DNA from: Sphingopyxis indica
Lineage (GTDB): Bacteria > Pseudomonadota > Alphaproteobacteria > Sphingomonadales > Sphingomonadaceae
Assembly: GCF_900188185.1 (NCBI RefSeq)
Contig: NZ_FZPA01000015.1
Location: 1 to 64,000, forward strand
Direction: 5' to 3'
Length of the DNA stretch: 64,000 nt
Positions 1-8,709 of the stretch are shown here, one piece after another. The notes under the pieces were generated by a model. The model had not been told where the DNA came from. It made no database searches and saw only the letters and a program-made list of their open reading frames with translations. A program made the position numbers and the translations under genes. The stretch's first letter is position 1. Each line of letters opens with the position of its first letter.

Positions 1-390
1 CAAAACAGCCTCAAGGCCGATCCCGTCGCCGACGCCATCGTCCAGTTGCTCCAGCCAATGCCCGCGTCGCTGCGACGGTCGATCACCTTCGACAATGGCA
101 CCGAATTTACCCGCCATCACCGCATCGAAAGGCAACTCGCTATCCAGGCCTTCTTCTGCGATCCGCACGCCCCATGGCAGAAAGGCGGCATCGAAAACGC
201 CATCGGTCGCCTCCGTCGATACCTCCCCCGAAAAACCAGCCTCGACGACTTGCCCCCCAACGCCTTCGACGCCATCATCGCAATCTACAACAATACTCCC
301 AGAAAATGCCTCGGCTTCCAAACCCCAGCCGAAGTCTTCATACCGTTGCACTTCAAATGTGAATCCACACCCGGGTCAAGCCCGGGGTGA
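1..390 (+). CDS. IS30-family transposase, C-terminal part (5' end outside window)
   Basis: The frame is open from the first base, so the N-terminal part lies upstream of the window. What remains is the end of a DDE transposase core. The segment FDNGTEF carries the second catalytic Asp, and GGIENAIGRLRRYLPR carries the catalytic Glu, followed by the NNTPRKCLGFQTPAEVF block typical of IS30-type enzymes. After HFKCEST the reading frame runs into a small GC-rich palindrome of the host REP type and stops there, so the last residues may not be native. The intact DDE half suggests a full insertion sequence or a recent fragment, but its left half and inverted repeat cannot be seen. Confidence 0.85.
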   Translation, partial: QNSLKADPVADAIVQLLQPMPASLRRSITFDNGTEFTRHHRIERQLAIQAFFCDPHAPWQKGGIENAIGRLRRYLPRKTSLDDLPPNAFDAIIAIYNNTPRKCLGFQTPAEVFIPLHFKCESTPGSSPG

Positions 391-392
391 CG
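367..392. repeat. REP-like palindrome at the end of the transposase
   Basis: A short inverted repeat (ACCCGGG, then TCAAG, then CCCGGGGT) covers the last codons of the transposase. It resembles the other intergenic hairpins in the chromosomal part and may mark where the insertion sequence meets host DNA. Confidence 0.45.
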
Positions 393-425
393 AGGAAGAA
401 TGGCTGCTTTCGCCCGCAAGCCGCC

Positions 426-833
426 CTATCCCCGCGGCGCCTTCGACGCATTCGCCGCCACCGCCTCGCGCACCAGCGCCTTGAAGGCGTCCGCGTCGAT
501 GCGGTCGCCCTCGAACAGGTCGATCGCGCGGCGGGTGCCGCCGTCGAGACTGGCGTTGAACAGGCCGGCGGGATCGGCGAGCGCCGCACCGCGCGCGAAG
601 GTCAGCTTGACCTTGTCCTTATAGGTTTCGCCGGTGCAGAGGATGCCGCCCTGTTCCCACACCGGAACGCCGAGCGGGTTCGACGGCTTGCGCCATTTGA
701 CCGCCTCGACGACCTCGGGCTCGGCCTCGCGGATCAACGCGCGCATCTGCGCGAGCGTCGCGCCGCGCCAGTCGTCGAGCTTGGCGATCTTCGCGTCGAT
801 CGCTTCGGATGCGCTCCGGTCTTTGTCGGTCAT
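426..833 (-). CDS. DUF1801 family protein
   Basis: A 135-residue cytosolic protein with the DUF1801/YdhG-like pattern: an N-terminal helix, the WRKPSNPLGVPVWEQGG segment, a GETYKDKVKLTFARGA strand-loop and LFNASLDGG. Family members are small alpha/beta proteins of unknown biochemical role. It lies directly downstream of a second DUF1801 gene on the same strand (16 bp gap), so the two look like a tandem paralogous pair. ATG start; no specific regulation is visible. Confidence 0.8.
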   Translation of the reverse strand: MTDKDRSASEAIDAKIAKLDDWRGATLAQMRALIREAEPEVVEAVKWRKPSNPLGVPVWEQGGILCTGETYKDKVKLTFARGAALADPAGLFNASLDGGTRRAIDLFEGDRIDADAFKALVREAVAANASKAPRG

Positions 834-849
834 GATCCTCTCTCCCTCG

Positions 850-1269
850 TCAGCGGCCGGTGATCCAGCCGGGGATCGCCGCGGCCTGTTTCAGCCAGCG
901 CGCGAGCCGGTCCTCGTCGATATCCTCGCCTTCGTGGATGTGGAGATAGCGCACGTCCACATCCTTCGACGCGACCGGCGGCAGCGGGTCGAGCGCCGCG
1001 CCCTTGAAGAAGGTGATTTTGATGTAGCGGGTGAAGCAGTGAAAGCTCGCGAACCATCCCTTGCCCTCGACGCCGTAGAAGGGCGAGTTCCAGCGCACCG
1101 CCTTTTGCACGCCCGGCACCGCCCTTTCGATGAGCGCGTCGAGCCGCTCGCCCGCGGCGCGCTTCCAGCCCGGCATCGCGGCGATATAGGCCTGCACCGG
1201 CGCATCGCCGTCGCCCTTCGGGATCTGCGGGTTGCCGCCCGACAGCAGCTTGGGGGTCTTGTCGGCCAT
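850..1269 (-). CDS. DUF1801 family protein (second copy)
   Basis: About 139 residues from the ATG at 1269, chosen because GAGGGATAG lies upstream at a suitable distance; the longer frame upstream lacks a ribosome site. It carries the DUF1801 core with VRWNSPFYGVEGKGWFASFHCF and IKITFFKGAALDPLPP. It shares overall layout, but not close identity, with the neighbour at 426-833. Function is unknown. It is likely cotranscribed with the small membrane protein gene just upstream. Confidence 0.8.
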   Translation of the reverse strand: MADKTPKLLSGGNPQIPKGDGDAPVQAYIAAMPGWKRAAGERLDALIERAVPGVQKAVRWNSPFYGVEGKGWFASFHCFTRYIKITFFKGAALDPLPPVASKDVDVRYLHIHEGEDIDEDRLARWLKQAAAIPGWITGR

Positions 1270-1273
1270 GCCG

Positions 1274-1489
1274 CTATCCCTCGGCGCGGCGTGCCCGCGC
1301 CACATAGGGCAGGACGAACATCCACAGCCCGGTCAGCGTCATCAGCGCGAGCGGGCCGAGCGGCAGATAATAGACCCATTGCACAGGCTCGCGGCCGAGC
1401 GCGAGGGTCAGGAAGATCGCCCCGACCACCAGTGTGAAGAGGATCGAGAGCCAGCGGTGAAGCTGGCGGATCGCGCCATTCCAGTTCAT
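1274..1489 (-). CDS. small two-helix membrane protein
   Basis: 71 residues from the ATG at 1489, which follows AAGGGAG by 5 bases; the longer version needs a TTG start and is less likely. Two hydrophobic segments (LSILFTLVVGAIFLTLAL and VYYLPLGPLALMTLTGLWMFVLPYVA) are joined by a short polar loop, and the C-terminus ends in basic residues. It looks like an inner-membrane protein of unknown role. It lies between the AHSA1 gene and a DUF1801 gene in what looks like one leftward operon. Confidence 0.7.
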   Translation of the reverse strand: MNWNGAIRQLHRWLSILFTLVVGAIFLTLALGREPVQWVYYLPLGPLALMTLTGLWMFVLPYVARARRAEG

Positions 1490-1503
1490 ATCGTCTCCCT
1501 TCG

Positions 1504-1914
1504 TCAATCGATCCGCGCGAGCAGGTCATCAAGCGCGCCCAGGAAGCGCGGCCAGCCGGCCTTCGCGCCATGATAGGCGAGTTTCTGGTCGGGCTGGAAC
1601 CCCGTCTGCTCCATCCGCAGATGCGTGCCCGCCGCGGTCGGGGTGAGCGTCCAGGTGACGGTGCTTTCGAGCCCCATGCCGTCCCAGCTGTAGGCAAGCG
1701 TGCGTTCGGGCTCGACCTCGACCACTTCGCAATCGACATGGCCCCAGTCGGCGCCGAAAGCGAAGCGGTGGCCGAGCGTCGGCGCGACGTCGCCCGCCAT
1801 CAGCCATTCGGCGACCAGCTCGGGCCGGGTGAGCGCGCGCCAGACCTTTTCGGGCGGGTGCGCGAATTCGCGCTCGACGACGATGGTGCGCGTTGCGGCG
1901 GCGGCCTCGGTCAT
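1504..1914 (-). CDS. SRPBCC/AHSA1 domain protein
   Basis: 136 residues with the AHSA1 (activator of Hsp90-like) START-fold signature: VVEREFAHPPEKVWRALTRPELVAEWL near the N-terminus and a C-terminal helix GWPRFLGALDDLLARID. The start ATG overlaps the stop of the upstream ArsR gene in an ATGA arrangement, showing translational coupling. ArsR plus AHSA1 pairs are a common alphaproteobacterial arrangement in which the small-ligand-binding fold is thought to work with the regulator. The ligand is not known. Confidence 0.85.
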   Translation of the reverse strand: MTEAAAATRTIVVEREFAHPPEKVWRALTRPELVAEWLMAGDVAPTLGHRFAFGADWGHVDCEVVEVEPERTLAYSWDGMGLESTVTWTLTPTAAGTHLRMEQTGFQPDQKLAYHGAKAGWPRFLGALDDLLARID

Positions 1915-2234
1915 TGATCCATCCTTTTCAAAACATCGTCGAGATCGTCGAAGCGCGCCTCCCAGAAACGCGTCATCCGTCCGGTCCAGTCGACCAGCGG
2001 CGCGAGCGCCGCGGGCTGCGCGCGATAATAGGACTGGCGCCCCGCATGACGCCCCGCGACCAGCCCCGCCTGCCGGAGCACCGCGAGATGCTTCGACACC
2101 GCGGGCTGCGAAATGCCCGACGGCGCGGTGAGCGCGCCGACGCTCTGTTCGCCGCCCTCGCACAAGCGCTCGAACAGCGCGCGGCGGGTCGGGTCGGCAA
2201 GCGCCCGGAAGAGGAGGTCGCGACTCTCGATCAT
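1911..2234 (-). CDS. ArsR-family transcriptional regulator
   Basis: 107 residues forming a winged helix: RALADPTRRALFERL at the N-terminus, GISQPAVSKHLAVLRQAGLV as the recognition region, then the wing GRQSYYRAQP. There is no clear metal-binding CxC motif, so a metal-independent ArsR that represses its own operon is the best guess. Upstream, TATGGTTTACCCATAACCAG at 2255-2274 contains an imperfect inverted repeat (TGGTT-AACCA-like) that could be its operator. It overlaps the AHSA1 gene downstream by 4 bases. Confidence 0.85.
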   Translation of the reverse strand: MIESRDLLFRALADPTRRALFERLCEGGEQSVGALTAPSGISQPAVSKHLAVLRQAGLVAGRHAGRQSYYRAQPAALAPLVDWTGRMTRFWEARFDDLDDVLKRMDQ

Positions 2235-2306
2235 GTCAATCCATAACCTCTTGGCTATGGTTTACCCATAACCAGATAATTATGGATTGGTCAAGCAGCC
2301 ACCCGA

Positions 2307-3938
2307 TCAGCCAGCATCATAGACGTTGCGCCCCTGCTGCACCGTCATGCTGTGCGTGCCCGCAAGGGTGCGCGACGGCTGCGCCACCGTGTCGAGGAAA
2401 TGCCAGTTCGCGGTCATCCTGTCGGGCGTCAGCGCGACGGTCGCATAACCGCGCCGTTCGGTATTCGCCCAGCGCAACTGCGGCGACGAGCGGCGCAGCG
2501 TCGCGACGCGATCGGCGTCGCTCGCGCCTTTCGCCGCCGACTCGATCCCCGGCGAGCTGACGCTATGCCCCGCGATCTCGACCCCGGCGGGGCGCCCGTC
2601 GTGCGGCAGGTCGAACGCCCAGCCATTGTGGCTGTCGCCCGCCAGCGAGACGAAATTGGCGCCCGCCGCCTGCGCCGCGCCGAGCAACCGGTCGCGCGCG
2701 GCGGGATAGCCGTCCCACGCATCGAAGCTGTAGGGCAGCCCGGCATCGGCGACCAGACGTGCGGTCTTCACGCGCTCGATCACATAGTCGGGCAGGTCGC
2801 CCGCATACCAGTTCGCCGCTTCGGGCGGGGTGTAGGTGGTGCCCATGATCAACTGCTGCGCGCAGACCTGCCAGCGCTTGCCCGCCTTCGCCGAGGCGCG
2901 GATGGCGTCCACCAGCCAGCGTTCCTGATCGGCGCCGAGCATCTGGCGCGCGGGGTCGATATAGTCGGTCTCGCGGAAATGCTTGAGCGCCGCGACGGGA
3001 TCGCTCGCGCCTTCGATGATCGCGGCGGGCGAGAATTGCCTGTCGCGCCCGGTGAGCCGCGTTTCGGGAAGGAAGATCGTCGCAAGCTCGCCGACCTCAT
3101 AATGGCGCCAGCGAATGTCGGCGACGGGCATCCATTCGCGCCAGGCGCGCTCGGCCGCCGCCGAGCGCACGCTCCATTCGCCCTCGTCCGGCTGATGATT
3201 CTGCGCCCCGCCCTTCCACGCGTCGTTGGCGAGTTCATGGTCGTCCCACTGCGCGAGCATCGGGAACAGCGCGTGAAGCCGCTGAAGATCGGGATCGCTG
3301 CGATAGGCCGCGTAGCGCAGGCGATAATCGGCGAGCGCGACGAGTTCGTGGTCGGGCTGAATCGTCCGCCCCGGAATCGCTTCCTTCAAGGTCGGATATT
3401 GGCCGACCGGATATTCGTAGAAATAGTCGCCGACATGGACGCACAGGTCGATGTCCCGCCGCGCCGCCGCATGGCCATAGGCGTTGAACCAGCCGAAGGG
3501 CAGGTTCGAACAGGAAAAGAGCGCGAGGGTGAAGGCCGCGGTCGGCCCTGCCGGAAGCGTGCGGGTGCGGCCTGTGGGCGAAGCCGTGCCGTCGGGCGCG
3601 ACGAAGCGATAATAATACCAGCGGCCGGGCTGCAGGCCATCGACAACGATCTTTGCGGTGTGATCGCGCTCGCCCGCCGCCGTCACCGTGCCGCCGCCCG
3701 CGATGCGCGCGAAATCGGCGCTTTCGGACAGTTCGGCGGTGAGCAGGCTATCCGACGGCGCCGCATAGCGCGTCCACAGCAGCACCGAATTGGGGCCGGG
3801 CTCGCCGCTCGCGACGCCATGGGTAAAACCCTGCGCCATCATCGCCGCCGCCGCGCCGGGGATCGACAGCGCGGCAAGCCCGCCGCCGCCGAGCGCGATC
3901 AACTGCCGCCGGTCGAGTTCCGCCCATGACCCGTGCAT
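2307..3938 (-). CDS. phoD: alkaline phosphatase D family protein (PhoD-like), Tat-exported
   Basis: 543 residues from the ATG at 3938, selected by GGAGGAG 6 bases upstream. The N-terminus has a twin-arginine signal ([24 protein letters not shown]), so export of the folded protein is expected. The N-terminal sandwich domain ([19 protein letters not shown]) is followed by the metallophosphatase core with [19 protein letters not shown] and, near the end, [11 protein letters not shown]. PhoD enzymes hydrolyse phosphodiesters and monoesters using Fe/Ca ions. It stands alone, facing the DUF3667 gene end; no pho box was recognised. Confidence 0.9.
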   Translation of the reverse strand: MHGSWAELDRRQLIALGGGGLAALSIPGAAAAMMAQGFTHGVASGEPGPNSVLLWTRYAAPSDSLLTAELSESADFARIAGGGTVTAAGERDHTAKIVVDGLQPGRWYYYRFVAPDGTASPTGRTRTLPAGPTAAFTLALFSCSNLPFGWFNAYGHAAARRDIDLCVHVGDYFYEYPVGQYPTLKEAIPGRTIQPDHELVALADYRLRYAAYRSDPDLQRLHALFPMLAQWDDHELANDAWKGGAQNHQPDEGEWSVRSAAAERAWREWMPVADIRWRHYEVGELATIFLPETRLTGRDRQFSPAAIIEGASDPVAALKHFRETDYIDPARQMLGADQERWLVDAIRASAKAGKRWQVCAQQLIMGTTYTPPEAANWYAGDLPDYVIERVKTARLVADAGLPYSFDAWDGYPAARDRLLGAAQAAGANFVSLAGDSHNGWAFDLPHDGRPAGVEIAGHSVSSPGIESAAKGASDADRVATLRRSSPQLRWANTERRGYATVALTPDRMTANWHFLDTVAQPSRTLAGTHSMTVQQGRNVYDAG

Positions 3939-4003
3939 CGCGCTCCTCCTCCATACTCTTCCGGTGTGACCCGTCATTGTTACGATTTGGCGCGCCGCTC
4001 TCC

Positions 4004-5140
4004 TCAGCCCATCATCCCCAGCGCAAGCAGCAGCAGCAGAAAGGTGATCATCGCGAACAGGCTGAAAAACAGCAGCAGGCTCGTCCGAACGAGCGCGCCC
4101 GCGCGCGACGAACGATAGGCGCCGCGAAGCTGGCGATACATGTGAAAGGGCATATAGAGCATCGCGAAAAAGGTCGCGAGTTCGCCGAATATCGTCAGAT
4201 TGAGCAGGCGCACGACGACGAACAAGAGCAGCACGAAGCTGATCGAATAGGTGACGAAGACGAAATGATCATAGGTGTGGAAGCGCCGGCTGAACGGATA
4301 GAGCAACCACATGAAGGGCAGCGACAGCGGGATCAGCGCCCATGCGAACTTATAGGCATTCGCCTGCAATTTATAGAGAATCAGCCCCGGATTGGCGAGC
4401 GCCTTCCTGATCCCGTGATCGATGAAGGCGACCCCCGTATCGACCTTGTTGACCGCCATGAATTCGGCGCTTGCCTCGACCTGGTCGGTCGGATCGGCGA
4501 GCACCGGCGGTCCCTTGGCACGCGCCGCTTCGCGCTCGGCCTTGCTGCGGCTGCGCGCGACGCCCAGATAGTCGGCACTCTTCTGCAAGGTCTCACGCTC
4601 GTCGAGCAGCTTGCGGCGATCCTCGGCGGACAGATTCTTGCTCGCGAGCCGTGCATCGACGCGGTCGACCTCGTCCTGCAGGCTCGACTTGATCGCATTG
4701 GTCCGCGCCTGCTCGGCCGCGGCCTTGTCCAGCGCCTCGCCGAAATCCCCGCCCGCGCCGACCGCGGTCAGCACCGCATAGGTCAGGAACACCGCGAACA
4801 GGAACAGCGCGAGCGGCGAAATGAAGCTGGCGCGCTCGCCGTGGATATAGCGCCGCGTCAGGTCGCCCGGCCGCCACGCGAGCAGCGGCAGCGTGTTCCA
4901 CAGCTTGCCCTCGAAATGGAAGATCGCGTGGACGAGATCGTGGCCGATCGCGCCAAAGCTGCGATGCACGTCGGCGCGCTGGCCGCAATGGTGGCAATGC
5001 GATCCCGCGAGCACCGTCCCGCAGTTGAGGCAGCGCGTGCCGGCATAGCCCGGCCCGCCCTCGCCGCGGTGCGATTCGACCGCGCGTGCCGCCAATCCTG
5101 CGGTCACCGCCGCGCCGATGCCCTCGATATCCCCGCTCAT
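4004..5140 (-). CDS. DUF3667 family membrane protein with N-terminal zinc ribbon
   Basis: 378 residues from the ATG at 5140. Residues of about 30-50 contain [18 protein letters not shown], a CxxC...CxxC ribbon characteristic of DUF3667. A hydrophobic helix ([19 protein letters not shown]) follows, then a charged coiled-coil-like stretch of roughly 100 residues, and three more membrane helices at the C-terminus. Function is unknown; it is an inner-membrane protein common in sphingomonads. It is divergent from proA, whose ATG lies 79 bp away, so the two share a promoter region. The much longer open frame running antisense through proA is not coding. Confidence 0.8.
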   Translation of the reverse strand: MSGDIEGIGAAVTAGLAARAVESHRGEGGPGYAGTRCLNCGTVLAGSHCHHCGQRADVHRSFGAIGHDLVHAIFHFEGKLWNTLPLLAWRPGDLTRRYIHGERASFISPLALFLFAVFLTYAVLTAVGAGGDFGEALDKAAAEQARTNAIKSSLQDEVDRVDARLASKNLSAEDRRKLLDERETLQKSADYLGVARSRSKAEREAARAKGPPVLADPTDQVEASAEFMAVNKVDTGVAFIDHGIRKALANPGLILYKLQANAYKFAWALIPLSLPFMWLLYPFSRRFHTYDHFVFVTYSISFVLLLFVVVRLLNLTIFGELATFFAMLYMPFHMYRQLRGAYRSSRAGALVRTSLLLFFSLFAMITFLLLLLALGMMG

Positions 5141-5218
5141 GCCGCCCTGCCTAAAGCGCTGCGCGCCGCCGCGCAACGGGGCTTCGTCGCCGCGGCAAAG
5201 CGTGATAGGGCCAGCGCC

Positions 5219-6502
5219 ATGACGACCGATACCCTTTCGCCGCCGCCCCTTCTCGACGCCGACGCGCTGATCGCCGACATGGGCGCGCGCGCGCGCGCTG
5301 CCGCGAAGCATATGGCGACGGCACCGACGGCGAAAAAAGCGGCGGCGCTGAAGGCCGGGGCGCAGCAGTTGCGCGCGCAGGCGGCAGAGATTTTGACGGC
5401 GAATGCACAGGACATGGCGGCGGGCGAGGCGAGCGGGCTGACGTCGGCGATGCTCGACCGGCTGCGGCTCGACGAGACGCGGCTCGGTGCGATCGCCGAT
5501 GCGGTCGATGCGGTCGCCGCGCTCCCCGATCCGGTCGGCGCCGAGATCGACCGCGTGGAGCGCCCCAACGGGCTGGTGCTCAGCCGCGTGCGCGTGCCCT
5601 TGGGGGTGGTCGGCATCATCTATGAAAGCCGCCCCAACGTCACCGCCGACGCCGCGGCGCTCGGGCTGATGTCGGGCAATGCGGTGATCCTGCGCGGCGG
5701 CAGCGAGGCGGTGCATTCGAACCGCGCGATCCACGCCGCGCTGGCGGCGGGGCTCGCCGAAGCGGGGCTTCCCGCCGACGCGGTGCAGCTCGTGCCCACC
5801 CAGGACCGCGCCGCGGTCGGCGCGCTGCTGCGCGCGCAGGGCCTCGTCGACATCATCGTGCCGCGCGGCGGCAAGGGCCTTGTCGCGCGCGTGCAGGACG
5901 AGGCGCGGGTTCCCGTGCTCGCGCATCTCGACGGCATCTGCCACACCTATATCGACGGCGCCGCCGATCCGGGGATCGCGGTGGCACTTGCGGTCAATGC
6001 CAAGATGCGGCGCACCGGCATCTGCGGCGCGACCGAGACGATATTGATCGACCGCGCCTATCCGGGTCCCGCCGCCATCGTCGACGCGCTGACCGCCGCT
6101 GGCTGCGAAGTGCGCGGCGACCGCGACATCGCGGCGCTCGCCGCGCACGTCACCCCCGCCGATGCGAGCGACTGGGACAGCGAATATCTCGACGCGATCG
6201 TGTCGATCGCGATGGTCGACGGCCTCGACGGCGCGCTCGCGCACATCGACGCGCATTCGAGCCGCCACACCGACGCGATCGTCACCGAGGACGCCGCCGC
6301 CGCCGACCGTTTCCTGACCGAAGTCGACAGCGCGATCGTCATGCACAATGCCTCGACCCAGTTCGCCGATGGCGGCGAATTCGGCCTCGGCGCCGAAATC
6401 GGCATCGCGACCGGCCGCCTCCACGCGCGCGGCCCGGTCGCGCTCGAAGGGCTGACGACCTATAAATGGCAGGTGCGCGGGACGGGGCAGGTGCGACCTT
6501 GA
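5219..6502 (+). CDS. proA: glutamate-5-semialdehyde dehydrogenase (gamma-glutamyl phosphate reductase)
   Basis: 427 residues, the usual ProA length. The enzyme reduces gamma-glutamyl phosphate to glutamate semialdehyde with NADPH in proline synthesis. Visible marks are [21 protein letters not shown], the [11 protein letters not shown] loop, and the nucleophile Cys in [15 protein letters not shown]. The C-terminal [33 protein letters not shown] is the family signature. The start ATG overlaps no upstream gene. A proB partner is not adjacent. Confidence 0.97.
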   Translation: MTTDTLSPPPLLDADALIADMGARARAAAKHMATAPTAKKAAALKAGAQQLRAQAAEILTANAQDMAAGEASGLTSAMLDRLRLDETRLGAIADAVDAVAALPDPVGAEIDRVERPNGLVLSRVRVPLGVVGIIYESRPNVTADAAALGLMSGNAVILRGGSEAVHSNRAIHAALAAGLAEAGLPADAVQLVPTQDRAAVGALLRAQGLVDIIVPRGGKGLVARVQDEARVPVLAHLDGICHTYIDGAADPGIAVALAVNAKMRRTGICGATETILIDRAYPGPAAIVDALTAAGCEVRGDRDIAALAAHVTPADASDWDSEYLDAIVSIAMVDGLDGALAHIDAHSSRHTDAIVTEDAAAADRFLTEVDSAIVMHNASTQFADGGEFGLGAEIGIATGRLHARGPVALEGLTTYKWQVRGTGQVRP

Positions 6503-6533
6503 ATCATTTGTATACAAGTAGTATGTCTGTCTG

Positions 6534-6806
6534 ATGGATTCGACGTCGCCCATTACGACACGGTTGGACGCAGCCACGCTCGAAACGCTCGACCGGCTGG
6601 GCGAGCGCTATGATCGTTCGCGGTCCTGGTTGGTTGCGCAAGCGGTTCGGCAGTTCGTCGAACGCGAAGCCGAGATGCTCGCGATCATCGAAGAAGGCGA
6701 GCGGTCGGCGCGCGAGGAACCGCTGATCTCCCACGAGGAAATGCTGCGCCTGATCGACGCAAAGCGTGCCGAGCTGCGCGCGCGCCGAGACAAAGCGGCA
6801 GCGTGA
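6534..6806 (+). CDS. ParD/CopG-type ribbon-helix-helix antitoxin
   Basis: 90 residues. The N-terminal strand-helix-helix (ITTRLDAATLETLDRLGERYDRSRSWLVAQAVRQFVE) is a ribbon-helix-helix DNA-binding fold, and the charged C-terminal helix would bind the toxin. Its stop overlaps the GTG start of the ParE-like gene (GTGA). TTTGTATACAAG in the 31-bp gap before its start is a short palindrome and a candidate autoregulatory operator. Confidence 0.85.
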   Translation: MDSTSPITTRLDAATLETLDRLGERYDRSRSWLVAQAVRQFVEREAEMLAIIEEGERSAREEPLISHEEMLRLIDAKRAELRARRDKAAA

Positions 6807-7090
6807 TCAATGTCCAATGGTCGCAGGCCGCGACCGAAGACCTCATCAAGAACGCCGACAGCCTTTTTCCGATCGATTTCGATATCGCCGACGCGCTTTT
6901 GGCCGAAGCCAGAGGAGCGAGCGATTTTCTCGCCCTGACGCCCTACGCCGGGTCGCCCGTTGACGCGACGGGGCTTCGCAAATGGCGCCTCGGGCAATTG
7001 CCTTTTGCCTTGCTCTACAATGTCAACGCCGAACGGCTCCTCATCCTGCGCATGATCCACCTTCGCAGCGACTGGCAAAGCCTGCTGTGA
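6803..7090 (+). CDS. ParE/RelE-superfamily toxin
   Basis: 95 residues from a GTG overlapping the antitoxin stop. The pattern WSQAATEDLI..., then RKWRLGQLPFALLYNVNAERLLILRMIHLRSDW, is that of ParE-type plasmid-stabilisation toxins. ParE enzymes poison DNA gyrase and RelE relatives cut mRNA; which applies here is not visible. The pair sits between proA and nadD, and its stop overlaps the nadD GTG, so the module is translationally fused into a housekeeping operon. Confidence 0.82.
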   Translation: MINVQWSQAATEDLIKNADSLFPIDFDIADALLAEARGASDFLALTPYAGSPVDATGLRKWRLGQLPFALLYNVNAERLLILRMIHLRSDWQSLL

Positions 7091-7740
7091 TCACCACCGG
7101 CCTCCTCGGCGGCAGCTTCAACCCCGCGCATGGCGCGCACCGGGCGATCAGCCTGAACGCCATCGCTGCGCTCGATCTCGACGAATTATGGTGGCTCGTC
7201 TCGCCGGGCAATCCGCTGAAGCCGCAGGCGGGCATGGCGCCCCTTCCCGCGCGCCTCGCCTCGGCGCGGGCGATGGCGCGGCGCTCGCCGATCCGCGCGA
7301 CGGCGATCGAGGCCGAGCTCGGCACCCGCTACACCGTCGATACATTGAAGAAGCTGATCCGCCGCTACCCGAATCGACGCTTCATCTGGATCATGGGCGC
7401 CGACAATCTGGCTCAGCTGCCCCGCTGGCGCGACTGGCGGGGAATCGCGCGATTGATGCCGATTGCGGTTGTCGCGCGTCCGGGCTATAATGGCCGCACC
7501 CACGCCGCGCAGGCGATGGGCTGGCTGCGGCGCTTCGTCCGGCCCGCGGACCAGAAAGCTCATTGGACGGACTGGAGACCGCCTGCCCTCGTGTTCCTGC
7601 GTTTTTCGCCCGACGTGCGATCCGCAACCGCTATACGGCAGGCCAATCCCCGCTGGTACGAACGCTATGCTGGCCGCGCCCTGCGCGACCCGCTGACGCA
7701 TTCGCCTATCGGCGACAGCGAAAGGAAAGGACCCGCTTGA
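7087..7740 (+). CDS. nadD: nicotinate-nucleotide adenylyltransferase
   Basis: 217 residues from a GTG that overlaps the toxin stop (GTGA). NadD joins nicotinate mononucleotide and ATP to give nicotinate adenine dinucleotide in NAD synthesis. The N-terminal nucleotidyltransferase motif GGSFNPAHGAH, the middle FIWIMGADNLAQLPRWRDW and the C-terminal RSATAIR are diagnostic. Gene order nadD-rsfS-rlmH is the usual bacterial arrangement. Confidence 0.95.
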   Translation: MITTGLLGGSFNPAHGAHRAISLNAIAALDLDELWWLVSPGNPLKPQAGMAPLPARLASARAMARRSPIRATAIEAELGTRYTVDTLKKLIRRYPNRRFIWIMGADNLAQLPRWRDWRGIARLMPIAVVARPGYNGRTHAAQAMGWLRRFVRPADQKAHWTDWRPPALVFLRFSPDVRSATAIRQANPRWYERYAGRALRDPLTHSPIGDSERKGPA

Positions 7741-8135
7741 TAGCCGCCAGTCAGGATGCCGCGCCCGGCGCCGCACCCGCCAACGATAGCGTGGAGACGC
7801 TTCACGCGCTGATCCTCGATCAACTCGACGAGGATCAGGCCCAGGAAATCATTTCCATCCCACTTGCCGGCAAAAGCAGCATCGCCGATCATATGGTGAT
7901 CGCGAGCGGCCGGTCGACGCGCCATGTCTCGGCGATCGCCGACAAGCTGGCGCAGCGGATCAAGCAGGAGGCGGGCCGCAGCGTCCGCGTCGAAGGGCTG
8001 CCCAACGCCGATTGGGTGCTGATCGACGCCGGCGACGTGATCGTCCACCTGTTCCGGCCCGAGGTGCGCAGCTTCTACAACCTCGAGCGCATGTGGTCGT
8101 TCGGCGACGCGCCGCCGGTCGCAGCCGCGAATTGA
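7737..8135 (+). CDS. rsfS: ribosome silencing factor (RsfS/YbeB/Iojap family)
   Basis: About 132 residues from a TTG at 7737, chosen because GAAAGGAAAGG precedes it by about 7 bases and it overlaps the nadD stop. RsfS binds ribosomal protein L14 and blocks subunit joining when nutrients run out. The family marks are IADHMVIASGRSTRHVSAIADKL (seen in two parts) and DWVLIDAGDVIVHLFRPEVRSFYNLERMW. The stop is followed by a long perfect hairpin before rlmH. Confidence 0.93.
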   Translation: MIAASQDAAPGAAPANDSVETLHALILDQLDEDQAQEIISIPLAGKSSIADHMVIASGRSTRHVSAIADKLAQRIKQEAGRSVRVEGLPNADWVLIDAGDVIVHLFRPEVRSFYNLERMWSFGDAPPVAAAN

Positions 8136-8169
8136 CGTTTTTGGTCTGTTCGGCCTAGAGCCCGAACAG

Positions 8170-8256
8170 AAGCGGCACCAGCCCGCTCCCCCTCCCGGCC
8201 TCCCATAGGCTACTATCGTGAGGGAGGCCGGGAGGGGGAGCGGGCTGGTGCCGCTT
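8170..8256. repeat. 35-bp perfect inverted repeat between rsfS and rlmH
   Basis: Bases 8170-8204 and 8222-8256 are exact reverse complements (35 of 35), separated by a 17-nt loop. The arms include CCCCCTCCCGGCCTCCC and its complement. As RNA this is an extremely stable stem between two cotranscribed genes. It lacks a trailing U-run, so it is not a standard terminator. It lies 25 bp upstream of the rlmH ATG. Confidence 0.9.
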
Positions 8257-8280
8257 TCACCGAAGGTGAACGAAAACGTC

Positions 8281-8709
8281 ATGTTGCTGCACATCATCGC
8301 GCGCGGGCGCATCGGGCGTTCGCCCGAGGCCGAGCTGGTCGCGCGTTACATGAAGCGCGTGAGCTGGGCGCAAAAGATTTCCGAACTTCCCGACACCGGT
8401 GGTCGGGTTCCCGCAGCGCCGGACAATAGCCGCACGATCCTGCTCGACGAGGGCGGCGAGCAGATGTCCTCGCTCGAATTCGCGAGGCTGCTCGAAAGCT
8501 GGCGCGACGCCGGGGTGCGCGAGGCGCGCTTCTGCCTCGGCGCCGCCGACGGCTTCACCCCCGACGAACGCGAAGGCGCCGACAAGGTGATCGCCTTCGG
8601 CCGCGCGACTTGGCCGCATCTGATGGCGCGCGCGATGCTCGCCGAGCAATTGTGGCGCGCGATCAGCATCATCGCGGGCCACCCCTATCATCGCGAGGGG
8701 CGCCAGTGA
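8281..8709 (+). CDS. rlmH: 23S rRNA (pseudouridine1915-N3)-methyltransferase
   Basis: 142 residues from the ATG at 8281 (MLLHIIARG), with GAACG-rich but no strong ribosome site. RlmH is a SPOUT-class enzyme that methylates pseudouridine 1915 in helix 69 of 23S rRNA. The knot region is recognisable in LLDEGGEQMSSLEFARLL, FCLGAADGFTPDEREGAD and the C-terminal HPYHREG. It follows rsfS and its stop overlaps the GTG of the M23 gene. Confidence 0.95.
   Translation: MLLHIIARGRIGRSPEAELVARYMKRVSWAQKISELPDTGGRVPAAPDNSRTILLDEGGEQMSSLEFARLLESWRDAGVREARFCLGAADGFTPDEREGADKVIAFGRATWPHLMARAMLAEQLWRAISIIAGHPYHREGRQ

Noticed and set aside
2352..3929. Long plus-strand open frame antisense to phoD
   Set aside because: High GC makes long antisense frames common; the translation is arginine-rich without domains, while the minus strand encodes a clear PhoD protein with Tat signal and ribosome site.
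5141..6577. N-terminal half of a long minus-strand frame running through proA
   Set aside because: Only the part from 5140 downwards matches DUF3667; the rest is the antisense shadow of proA.
8170..8256. Rho-independent terminator of rsfS
   Set aside because: There is no U-run after either arm, the stem is far too long, and rlmH downstream normally belongs to the same transcript.
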